Of a DNA stretch of 64,000 nucleotides, positions 20,286-28,346 are shown piece after piece. Location of the stretch: assembly GCA_031272365.1 (NCBI GenBank), contig JAISTX010000066.1:1-64000 (forward strand), read 5' to 3'. Every line of letters begins with the position of its first letter. The first letter of the stretch is position 1. The notes beneath the pieces were generated by a model. It did not search any database and was not told the origin of the DNA. It saw only the letters and a program-made list of their open reading frames with translations. This DNA comes from Eubacteriales Family XIII. Incertae Sedis bacterium. Lineage in GTDB: Bacteria; Bacillota; Clostridia; Peptostreptococcales; Anaerovoracaceae. The position numbers and the translations under genes were made by a program.

Positions 20286-21479
20286 TTGGCCGAGAAAAAA
20301 GACTACTATGACGTATTGGGCCTGAAGAAGGGCGCTACGGAGGATGAGATCAAAAAGGCCTTCCGCAAGAAGGCCATGGAGTACCATCCCGACAAAAACC
20401 CCGGCGACAAGGAGGCCGAGGAGCGGTTCAAGGAGATCAACGAGGCCTACGGCATCCTCTCCGACAAGGAGAAGAAGGATCTCTACGACCGCTTCGGCCA
20501 TGCCGGCGTCGACCCGAATTCGGGGTTTGGCGCCGGCGGCTTCGGCGGTTTTGGCGGCTTCGGCGGCAGCGGCGCCGGCGGTTCCTACGGGGGGGATTTC
20601 AGCGACATCTTCGGGGACCTCTTCGGCAGCGTCTTCGGCGGCGCGGCGGGCGGCGCGGGGCGCGGGAGCGCCAAGCAGAACGGGCCGCGCAAAGGCCGCG
20701 ACCTCCAGCAGGGGATGCGCATCACGTTCAAGGACGCCGCCTTCGGCACAAAGAAAAAGATCCGCCTGAAGCGGCAGTCCGACTGCCCCGCCTGCCAGGG
20801 CACGGGCGCAAAGAACGGGACGGCGAAGCATACCTGCGAGACCTGCCACGGCTCCGGCCAGGTGCAGACGCAGCAGCGCACGCCGTTCGGCTCGTTCACG
20901 AGCATCGGCCCCTGCCCCACCTGCGGCGGCAAGGGCATCATCATCGAGACGCCGTGCCCCGAATGCAATGGCTCGGGCAAGGTGGTCAAGGAGGTCACGC
21001 TCAACGTCGACATCCCGGCCGGCGTGGACAACGACTCCGTCATCCCCCTCCGGGGGCAGGGCGAGCCGGGCACGAACGGCGGGCCCTCCGGCGACCTGTA
21101 CATCATCCTGCAGGTGGAGCCGCACGAGGTCTTCCAGCGGCAGGGGGACGACCTGCACCTGGAAATACCGATCACGTTCGACCAAGCGGCGCTCGGGACG
21201 ACGATCGTCGTGCCGACGCTCACAGAGAAGGTGAGCTACAAGGTGCCGCCGGGCACGCAGCCGAACACGCTGTTCCGGCTGAAGGGCAAGGGCGTCAAAT
21301 CCGTGCGCGGCAACCGCTACGGCGACCTGTACGTGAAGGTCATCCTCGAGGTGCCGACGAAGCTCACGAAGGAGCAGCAGAAGGCGCTCAAGGAGCTCGG
21401 GGAGAAGCTCGGGCCCGAGGCGTACGCGCGGCGCAGCACGTTCAGCAAACTGTTTGACAAGCTCTGGGGCAGCGACTGA
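20286..21479 (+). CDS. dnaJ: Chaperone DnaJ (TTG start)
   Basis: J-domain HPDKNPGD; four CxxCxGxG zinc motifs. Confidence 0.97.
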   Translation: MAEKKDYYDVLGLKKGATEDEIKKAFRKKAMEYHPDKNPGDKEAEERFKEINEAYGILSDKEKKDLYDRFGHAGVDPNSGFGAGGFGGFGGFGGSGAGGSYGGDFSDIFGDLFGSVFGGAAGGAGRGSAKQNGPRKGRDLQQGMRITFKDAAFGTKKKIRLKRQSDCPACQGTGAKNGTAKHTCETCHGSGQVQTQQRTPFGSFTSIGPCPTCGGKGIIIETPCPECNGSGKVVKEVTLNVDIPAGVDNDSVIPLRGQGEPGTNGGPSGDLYIILQVEPHEVFQRQGDDLHLEIPITFDQAALGTTIVVPTLTEKVSYKVPPGTQPNTLFRLKGKGVKSVRGNRYGDLYVKVILEVPTKLTKEQQKALKELGEKLGPEAYARRSTFSKLFDKLWGSD

Positions 21480-21502
21480 TGGGGCCTAGGGGGGAAGGCG
21501 CT

Positions 21503-22174
21503 ATGGACAAGAAACGGCTCGCATCCATGATGGACCACACGCTACTGAAAGCGGACGCGACGGACGCGCAGATCGAAGCGCTCTGCGCGGAGGCTGCAGC
21601 CATCGGCGCGGCGTCCGTCTGCGTCAACTCGGCGCGCGTGGCGCTGGCGAAGCGGCTGCTGGCCGGCAGCGGCGTGCTCGTGGACACGGTCGTCGGTTTC
21701 CCGCTCGGCGCGAACACGCCCGAGGTGAAGGCCTTTGAGGCGAAGGACGCGATCGCGCGCGGCGCGGACGAGGTGGACATGGTGATCAACATCGGCGCGC
21801 TGAAGTCCGGGGACGAGGCGCTCGTCCAGCAAGACATCCAGGCCGTCGTCGGGGCGGCGCAGGGCGCGACCGTCAAGGTCATCCTGGAAACTTGTTATTT
21901 GAATGATGAAGAAATAACGGCCGCTTGCCGGCTCGCTTTGGAAGCGGGCGCGGATTTCGTGAAGACGTCGACGGGCTTCGGCACGGGCGGCGCGACGGCG
22001 GAGGACGTGCGGCTCATGCGCAGCGCCGTGGGGGATCGCATGAAGATCAAGGCGAGCGGCGGCATCCGGGACTACGCCGCCGCGATGGAGATGGTGGCCG
22101 CGTCCGCCGACCGGCTCGGCGTGTCCGCGAGCCTCGCGATCCTCGAAGGCGCCCCGGAAACCCCCGAAATCTGA
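21503..22174 (+). CDS. deoC: Deoxyribose-phosphate aldolase
   Basis: [42 protein letters not shown]. Confidence 0.95.
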   Translation: MDKKRLASMMDHTLLKADATDAQIEALCAEAAAIGAASVCVNSARVALAKRLLAGSGVLVDTVVGFPLGANTPEVKAFEAKDAIARGADEVDMVINIGALKSGDEALVQQDIQAVVGAAQGATVKVILETCYLNDEEITAACRLALEAGADFVKTSTGFGTGGATAEDVRLMRSAVGDRMKIKASGGIRDYAAAMEMVAASADRLGVSASLAILEGAPETPEI

Positions 22175-23529
22175 TGTTTGACCTGATCGTCGACCACGCG
22201 TGGATCCTGTCGTCCGAGCGGGGCTACGAGCCCTATACGGGCGCGGTCTGCGTGACGGGCGGCCGCATCGAGGCCGTGGTAGACGATGAGGATCCGGCCG
22301 GCGCGCCGCGCGCCGGCTTTTCCGCGTCCGACGCGCGGGAATACATTGACGCCCGGGGGCGGATCCTGCTGCCGGGGCTCGTCAACGCCCACTGCCACGG
22401 CGACATGGCGTTTGCGAAGGGCTTCGGCGACGGCTTGACGCTGAAGGAGCAGATCGAGGCCTTCGCCGGCCACAGCTGGTTTCACGCGTATATCACGGAC
22501 GAGGACCGCATCGCGTCGCGGGCGCACACCTACCTCGAGGCGCTGCTCAGCGGCACGACCTGCATCCTGGAAAACATGTACTGGTCGCTCGGCCCGCGCT
22601 CGGCGGAGATCGTGCGGAAGGCCGGCATCCGCGCGGCGCTGTGCGAGGACGTGCGGCGCGATTTCACAGATCCGGAAAACCTGCTGCCCCCAGAGGAGAT
22701 GGAAGCGTTTGCGCGCGCCTGCGAGGCGGACGGCATCGTGCCCGTGTTCGCGGGCGTGGCGGAGGAGGATTTCTCCCCGGGCCTGCTGGCAAAGATCGCG
22801 GAGCGTTTTTCCGCGCTGCCGGTGCACACGACCTCGCACGTCGCGGAGACGACGTGGCGCGTGGACAACGCGCTGCGCGTGATGGGCGAGCGGCCTGTGC
22901 AGACCATGGATCGGTATGGGCTCATCACGGAGCGCTATATCGGCTCGCACGCGGTCTGGCTCGACGACGAAGACATCGCGGCGCTGGCGCGGCGCGGCGC
23001 GAGCGTGGCCAGCACGCCGGTCTGCGAGCTCAAGATCGGCGACGGGCTCGCGCCTGTCCCGAAGCTGCTTGCGGCGGGCGTGAACGTCGCGCTTGGGACG
23101 GACGGCGCGGTATGGGACAATACGAACGACCTGTTCCGCCAGATGAAATGCATGGCGATCGCGCACAATACGCCGAACGCGCCGCGGCAGATTTCCGCGC
23201 GCCAGGCGCTCGATATGGCGACCGTGGGCGGCGCGCGGGCGCTCGGGCTCGCGGGGGAGATCGGCACGATCGAGGCCGGGAAGGCGGCGGATTTCATCCT
23301 GATCGACCCAGGGCGGCCGCATATGCAGCCGCTGCGGCCCGGGAAGGGCGGCAATATGGCCTCGGCCGTCGTCTACTGCGCGACGGGCCGCGACGTCTGC
23401 GATGTGTTTGTGCGCGGGCGGCATCTTGTGCAAGGCGGCGCGCTGGATACGCCCGGGGGCCTCGATGCCGCCGAGGTCATGGAAGCGCTGCGCGAAACCG
23501 CGGAGCGTGTGTCAAAGGCTGTGGAATGA
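22174..23529 (+). CDS. Amidohydrolase (TrzA/SAH-deaminase-like)
   Basis: GRILLPGLVNAHCHGDMAF; ATG overlaps deoC TGA; ALGTDGAVWDNTNDLF. Confidence 0.88.
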   Translation: MFDLIVDHAWILSSERGYEPYTGAVCVTGGRIEAVVDDEDPAGAPRAGFSASDAREYIDARGRILLPGLVNAHCHGDMAFAKGFGDGLTLKEQIEAFAGHSWFHAYITDEDRIASRAHTYLEALLSGTTCILENMYWSLGPRSAEIVRKAGIRAALCEDVRRDFTDPENLLPPEEMEAFARACEADGIVPVFAGVAEEDFSPGLLAKIAERFSALPVHTTSHVAETTWRVDNALRVMGERPVQTMDRYGLITERYIGSHAVWLDDEDIAALARRGASVASTPVCELKIGDGLAPVPKLLAAGVNVALGTDGAVWDNTNDLFRQMKCMAIAHNTPNAPRQISARQALDMATVGGARALGLAGEIGTIEAGKAADFILIDPGRPHMQPLRPGKGGNMASAVVYCATGRDVCDVFVRGRHLVQGGALDTPGGLDAAEVMEALRETAERVSKAVE

Positions 23530-24306
23530 GGGGGCGCGGTTTCGGTAGGTCGTGACGTACCGGAAGCCGTGCGCGCGCAGGATGTCCTCGCCTTCCTTGA
23601 TGAACGCGCCCACGTACCGGGCTTCGTGGGCGTCTGAGCCGATGGTGACGATCTCGCCGCCGAGCTCCCGGTAGAGCGCCAGGATGGCGGGCGTCGGCGT
23701 GCCGTGGTCCGCCATGCCGTAGCGGAAGGTGGAGACGTTGAGCTCGATGCCCTTGCCGTCCCCGATGGCCTGCAGCAGGATCTCCCGGACCGTGTCCATA
23801 TACAGCCCTGCGGGCGCATAGCTGTCCATATATCGGTCGATCACGTTGAGGTGGCCGAGCACGTCGTAGTTTTTGTACTGCCGGATGCAGGTGAGCAGGG
23901 CGGTGAAATACTCTTCCACGATCTCCTGCTGCGTCCGCCCCCTGAGGAATTCCGGGGTGTGGATCGGCGCGCGCGCCGTGTGGTGCACGGAGGCGATCAC
24001 GAAGTCGAACGGGAAGCCGGAGAGCGTCTCCTCGCAGACGGCGAGCCCCTCGCCCTCGATGAGCCCGATCTCGATGCCCTTGGCGAACGAGAGCTTCCCG
24101 GCGCAGGTCCGCTCCGCGCCTGCCAGCGCCGCTTCGTAGGCGGGCAGGTCGAGCACCCACGGGTATTCGTCGTCGTAGTAGAAGGGGTCGAAATGGTCCG
24201 TGACCGCAATCCCGTCGAGCCCTTTTTTCATCGCGGTGGCGAGGACTTCGTCGAGGGTTGATCTCGCGTCGTCCGAGAAACTGGTGTGAATATGGTAGTC
24301 AAACAT
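23512..24306 (-). CDS. PHP-domain histidinol-phosphatase-like protein
   Basis: MFDYHIHTSFSDDARSTLDEVL..., GIAVTDHFD, SVHH, LGHLNVIDRY. Confidence 0.88.
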   Translation of the reverse strand: MFDYHIHTSFSDDARSTLDEVLATAMKKGLDGIAVTDHFDPFYYDDEYPWVLDLPAYEAALAGAERTCAGKLSFAKGIEIGLIEGEGLAVCEETLSGFPFDFVIASVHHTARAPIHTPEFLRGRTQQEIVEEYFTALLTCIRQYKNYDVLGHLNVIDRYMDSYAPAGLYMDTVREILLQAIGDGKGIELNVSTFRYGMADHGTPTPAILALYRELGGEIVTIGSDAHEARYVGAFIKEGEDILRAHGFRYVTTYRNRAPSFHSL

Positions 24307-24320
24307 GTTATCATTATAGC
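24307..24320. promoter_or_regulatory. Bidirectional extended -10 promoter for PHP phosphatase (-) and polA (+)
   Basis: + strand TGT-TATCAT-N6-ATG; - strand TGC-TATAAT-N6-ATG; -10 elements overlap within the 14-bp gap. Confidence 0.6.
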
Positions 24321-27032
24321 ATGAACGGGAAAATCATGATCATAGACGGCAACAGCCTCGTCTTCCGCGCGTACTACGCGATGCAAAACCCGATGGTGAC
24401 GAGCAAGGGCGTGTACACGCAGGCCGTGTTCGGGTTCCTGAACATGCTGCACAAGGCGCTCGCCGACAACCCTGCGGACTATATCGCGGCTTGCTTCGAC
24501 CGCAAGGCGCCGACGTTCCGGCACCTCGAGTACGCGGCGTACAAGGCCGGGCGGCAGAAGACGCCGGACGAGCTGGCCATGCAGGTGCCTTACATCAAGG
24601 ACATCCTCTGTGCCATGCACGTCGCGGTGCTCGAGATGGACGGCTTCGAGGCGGACGACCTCATCGGCACGGTCGCGAAGCGCGCGGAGGCCGAGGGGCT
24701 GACCGCGCTCATCATCACGGGCGACCGCGACCAGCTGCAGCTCGCGAGCGAGCGGACGAGCGTGCTGATCACGAAGAAGGGCGTCTCGGAGTTCGAGCTG
24801 AGCACGCCCGCGTCGATGCTCGAGAAATACGGCTTCCCGGCGGCGCAGTTCGTGGACTACAAGGCGCTGATGGGCGACGCGTCGGACAATATCCCGGGCC
24901 TGCCGGGCGTCGGCGAGAAGACGGCGGCGAAGCTCATCTGCCAGTTCGGGACGGTGGAAAACCTCCTCGCGCACGCGGACGAGGTGACGCCGCCGCGCAT
25001 CCGCGGCATCGTGGAGGAGAATGCGCAGCTCGCGACGATGAGCAAGCGGCTTGCGACGATCGTGACCGACGTGCCCGTGGAGGTGGACTTTGCGGCGATG
25101 CGCGTGCGGGCCTGGGACGTGCCGAAGCTGCGCCAGATCTACACGGAGCTCGAGTTCCGCATGTTTTTGAAGCGTTTGGACGAGCAGGCGGCGCAGTACG
25201 CGGGCGAGGTGCCGGGGGCGGACGGGTTGCCGAAGGTGGACGGGCAGCCGAAGGCGGCTGCCCCTACGTGTCCGCTGGAAACCATCACCGTTGACTCAAT
25301 GGATGCCTTGGAAACGTTGAAAAATGCGCTTTCCGACGCCGAAACCGCCGTCCTGAAACTCTTTGGCGGCGAGGACCACGTCCACCCGCCGGAGGTTTAC
25401 GCAATATTCCTTCTTGTAAATAATAATTTTTACTGCGTCGACACCCGGAACAGCGGCGAACTGCTGCGAAAAGCCGCCGATTTGCTGCTGGATGCGGACG
25501 TCCGCTACGCCGGGTATGGCCTCCAAAGCGACCTGTACAAGCTCAAGACGCTGCGCGGCGGCGGATCTTTGATCGGCAGGGTGGCCGACGACGTCCAGAT
25601 CGCGCACTACCTGCTCGCGCCGTCGAACGGGGGCGCGACGCTCGCGCAGGTGTTGCTCGGGGACCTTGGGGTAGAAGTGCCGGAGCCGCCGAAGCTCGAG
25701 GGCGGCCTGCTGCTCATGCCATTTGACGAGATCCGGGCGTACGGCGCGGCGTTTTGCGCGGCGGTGCAGGCGCTCGCACCCGTCCTGCGCGAAAAACTCG
25801 CGGCGGAAGGCCAGCTGAAGCTGTACGAGGAGGTGGAGCTGCCGCTCGCCGCCACGCTCGCGGAGACCGAGGTGAACGGATTCGCCTTCGACGCGGGGGC
25901 GTTGACGGAGATCGACCGCGGCATCATCGCGCGCGTGGAGGAGCTGACGGAGGGCATCACGGAGCTGGCCGGCGAGGCGTTCAACATCAACTCGCCGAAA
26001 CAGCTCGGCGAGATATTATTCGAAAAAATCGGGCTGCCCGGCGGCAAGAAGAACAAAAACGGGTATTCGACGAGCGCGGACGTGCTCGAGAAGCTGCGCG
26101 GGGCGCACCCGATCATCCCCCTCGTGCTCGAGTACCGGACGCTGACGAAGCTGAAGAGCACGTATATCGACGGGCTGCCGGCGTTCGTGGGCGCGGACGG
26201 GCGCATCCGGGCGCACCTCCGGCAGACGGTGGCGGCGACGGGGCGGCTGTCGTGCACGGACCCGAACCTGCAAAACATCCCGGTCCGGCAGGAGCTCGGG
26301 CGGACGCTGCGCAAGGCCTTCGTGCCGGGCGGGCCGGGCCTGGTGCTGATGGGGGCGGACTATTCGCAGATCGAGCTGCGCGTGCTGGCGCATTTTTCGG
26401 AGGATCCGGCGCTCCTGGGCGATTTCCGCAGCGGCGCGGACATCCACAGCCGGACGGCGGCGCGCGTGTTCGGGGTGGAGCCGGACGCGGTGACGCTCGA
26501 GCAGCGCAGCGCGGCGAAGGCTGTCAATTTCGGCATCATCTACGGCATGAGCGGCTTCGGGCTGTCGGAGAACCTGTCGATCACGCGCAAGGACGCGGAG
26601 CGGTTCATCGGCGACTATTTCGCGCAGCACGCGCGCGTGAAGGCGTGGCTCGACGCGCAGATCGCGGCGGCGAAGGCGCTCGGCTACACGACGACGATCC
26701 TCGGGCGCCGGCGCGCGATCCCGGAGATCCACGCGTCGCAGTACATGGTGCGGCAGATGGGCGAGCGGCTCGCGATGAACTCGCCCGTGCAGGGCAGCGC
26801 GGCGGACATCATCAAGGTGGCGATGAACCGCGTGCACGCGCGGCTGGAGAAGGAGGGGCTCGCGGCGCGGCTCATCCTCCAGGTGCACGACGAGCTAATC
26901 CTCGAGGTGCCGGTGGGCGAAGTGGACGCGGCGGCGCGGGTGCTCCAGGAAGAGATGGAGGGCGCCGTGGAGCTGCGGGTGCCGCTGGTCGCGGAGATCA
27001 AGACCGGCGGGAGCTGGTTTGAGCTGAAATGA
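24321..27032 (+). CDS. polA: DNA polymerase I
   Basis: 5' nuclease MIIDGNSLVFRAYYAM; polymerase motifs DPNLQNIPVRQELGRTLRKAF, YSQIELRVLAH, VHDELILEVP. Confidence 0.97.
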   Translation: MNGKIMIIDGNSLVFRAYYAMQNPMVTSKGVYTQAVFGFLNMLHKALADNPADYIAACFDRKAPTFRHLEYAAYKAGRQKTPDELAMQVPYIKDILCAMHVAVLEMDGFEADDLIGTVAKRAEAEGLTALIITGDRDQLQLASERTSVLITKKGVSEFELSTPASMLEKYGFPAAQFVDYKALMGDASDNIPGLPGVGEKTAAKLICQFGTVENLLAHADEVTPPRIRGIVEENAQLATMSKRLATIVTDVPVEVDFAAMRVRAWDVPKLRQIYTELEFRMFLKRLDEQAAQYAGEVPGADGLPKVDGQPKAAAPTCPLETITVDSMDALETLKNALSDAETAVLKLFGGEDHVHPPEVYAIFLLVNNNFYCVDTRNSGELLRKAADLLLDADVRYAGYGLQSDLYKLKTLRGGGSLIGRVADDVQIAHYLLAPSNGGATLAQVLLGDLGVEVPEPPKLEGGLLLMPFDEIRAYGAAFCAAVQALAPVLREKLAAEGQLKLYEEVELPLAATLAETEVNGFAFDAGALTEIDRGIIARVEELTEGITELAGEAFNINSPKQLGEILFEKIGLPGGKKNKNGYSTSADVLEKLRGAHPIIPLVLEYRTLTKLKSTYIDGLPAFVGADGRIRAHLRQTVAATGRLSCTDPNLQNIPVRQELGRTLRKAFVPGGPGLVLMGADYSQIELRVLAHFSEDPALLGDFRSGADIHSRTAARVFGVEPDAVTLEQRSAAKAVNFGIIYGMSGFGLSENLSITRKDAERFIGDYFAQHARVKAWLDAQIAAAKALGYTTTILGRRRAIPEIHASQYMVRQMGERLAMNSPVQGSAADIIKVAMNRVHARLEKEGLAARLILQVHDELILEVPVGEVDAAARVLQEEMEGAVELRVPLVAEIKTGGSWFELK
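25242..25268. repeat. REP-like palindrome inside polA (GGGCAGCCG-AAGG-CGGCTGCCC-CTACG)
   Basis: Perfect 9-bp arms plus the CCCCTACG tail shared with repeats at 27.2-27.7 kb. Confidence 0.7.
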
Positions 27033-27038
27033 ATCGGT

Positions 27039-28328
27039 ATGAAAACGGAGCGATCAAAGCGCAAGCCTATACGGATTCCGGAATTTGATTATTCGCAAAA
27101 CGGATCCTATTTCATCACGATATGCACAAAGGATCAGGAATGCTTTTTCGGACAAATCACAGGGTCGGATGGCACCCGTCCCGCCGTAGGGGCGGATGGC
27201 AATCCGCCCGAAGGCAATCCGCCCGCCCATACAGTGCTGTCCACTTGTGGTGAGATCGTAAAACAGGAAATCGAACGGTTGCCGGAAATACGCAAGGAAA
27301 TACGCGTGGAAAAATACGTTATCATGCCGAACCACATACATATGATCGTGTCAATCGTGGGGGGTGATGGCGATTGCCCCGTGAATGGTCAATCGGGTTG
27401 GCGGGCGGATTGCCATCCGCCCCTACGGCAGGGGGATGGTCATCGGCGGGCGGATTGCCAGCCGCCCCTACGGCGGTCGATACCGAATATGGTGCAGGGG
27501 TTGAAGGGGGCGGTAACGCGGCGTATGGGGTTTTCGGTGTGGCAGCGGTCGTTTTACGATCATGTGATCCGCGATGAGAAGGATTTTTTGCGCATATGGG
27601 CGTATATTGAAAATAATCCGTTGAAGTGGGAGTTGGATGAGTATTTTCGGCGGGGGGAGTGCCATCCGGGTTTGCGGGCGGAGTGCCATCCGCCCCTACG
27701 GCAAGGGGGGTGCCATCCGGATGTGCGATGGATGCGGAAGGTTGGGATTACTGGCGGGATTGGGGCCGGGAAGTCGGAGGTCACGGACTATCTGCTTGCG
27801 CGGGGGTATACTGTCGTGGATGCGGACGAGCTCGCGCGGGAGGCTACGGCGCCGGGGCAGCCTGCGCTACGGGAGATCCGCGCGGCGTTCGGGGACGGCG
27901 TGTTTGTGCCGAAGCCGGAAGCCGGCGCGCCGGATGTGCTTGACCGGAAGGCGCTCGCCGAAGTCGTCTTCGCGGACGCGGACGCCCGCGCCCGGCTTGA
28001 AGCCATCGTCCACCGCGAAGTCGAACAGCGCATCCGCGAGGCCGACTACGGCGGCCAGAAGCTCGTCTTTTTCTCGATCCCCTTGCTGTTCGAAACGCAG
28101 TCCGAAAACGAGTACGACGAGGTTTGGCTCGTCACGGCAGACGAAGACATCCGCATCGAACGGGCCTGCGCCCGCGACGGCGAGAGCCCGGAAGCCATCC
28201 GGTCTCGCATCAAGGCCCAAATGCCGGAATCCGAGAAACGAGCGCGAGCCGATATCATTATCGAAAACAACGGTTCAATAGCGGATCTCAAAAATCAAAT
28301 AGAGTCCATCCTCAGCACCCATCAATAA
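27039..28328 (+). CDS. coaE: REP-associated (IS200-like, Y1/HUH) transposase fused in frame to dephospho-CoA kinase
   Basis: N-terminal half NGSYFITICTK, VEKYVIMPNHIHMIV (HUH), WQRSFYDHVIRDEKDFLRIWAYIENNPLKWELDEY; C-terminal half from Met at 27732 MRKVGITGGIGAGKSEVTDYLLARGYTVVDADELARE (CoaE); no stop between. Confidence 0.85.
   Translation: MKTERSKRKPIRIPEFDYSQNGSYFITICTKDQECFFGQITGSDGTRPAVGADGNPPEGNPPAHTVLSTCGEIVKQEIERLPEIRKEIRVEKYVIMPNHIHMIVSIVGGDGDCPVNGQSGWRADCHPPLRQGDGHRRADCQPPLRRSIPNMVQGLKGAVTRRMGFSVWQRSFYDHVIRDEKDFLRIWAYIENNPLKWELDEYFRRGECHPGLRAECHPPLRQGGCHPDVRWMRKVGITGGIGAGKSEVTDYLLARGYTVVDADELAREATAPGQPALREIRAAFGDGVFVPKPEAGAPDVLDRKALAEVVFADADARARLEAIVHREVEQRIREADYGGQKLVFFSIPLLFETQSENEYDEVWLVTADEDIRIERACARDGESPEAIRSRIKAQMPESEKRARADIIIENNGSIADLKNQIESILSTHQ
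27185..27210 (+). repeat. REP-like repeat CCGTAGGGGCGGATGGCAATCCGCCC
   Basis: Palindromic; same family as the next three, opposite orientation. Confidence 0.8.
27403..27428 (-). repeat. REP-like repeat GGGCGGATTGCCATCCGCCCCTACGG
   Basis: Reverse complement of family consensus. Confidence 0.8.
27448..27473 (-). repeat. REP-like repeat GGGCGGATTGCCAGCCGCCCCTACGG
   Basis: One mismatch to the copy at 27403. Confidence 0.8.
27676..27701 (-). repeat. REP-like repeat GGGCGGAGTGCCATCCGCCCCTACGG at the transposase/CoaE junction
   Basis: One mismatch to the copy at 27403; flanked by partial copies GTGCCATCCG at 27659 and 27710. Confidence 0.8.
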
Positions 28329-28346
28329 TTCTCAATTCTCAATTCT
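28327..28346. repeat. TTGAGAA heptamer array (reverse orientation)
   Basis: aattctcaattctcaattct between convergent stop codons. Confidence 0.8.
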
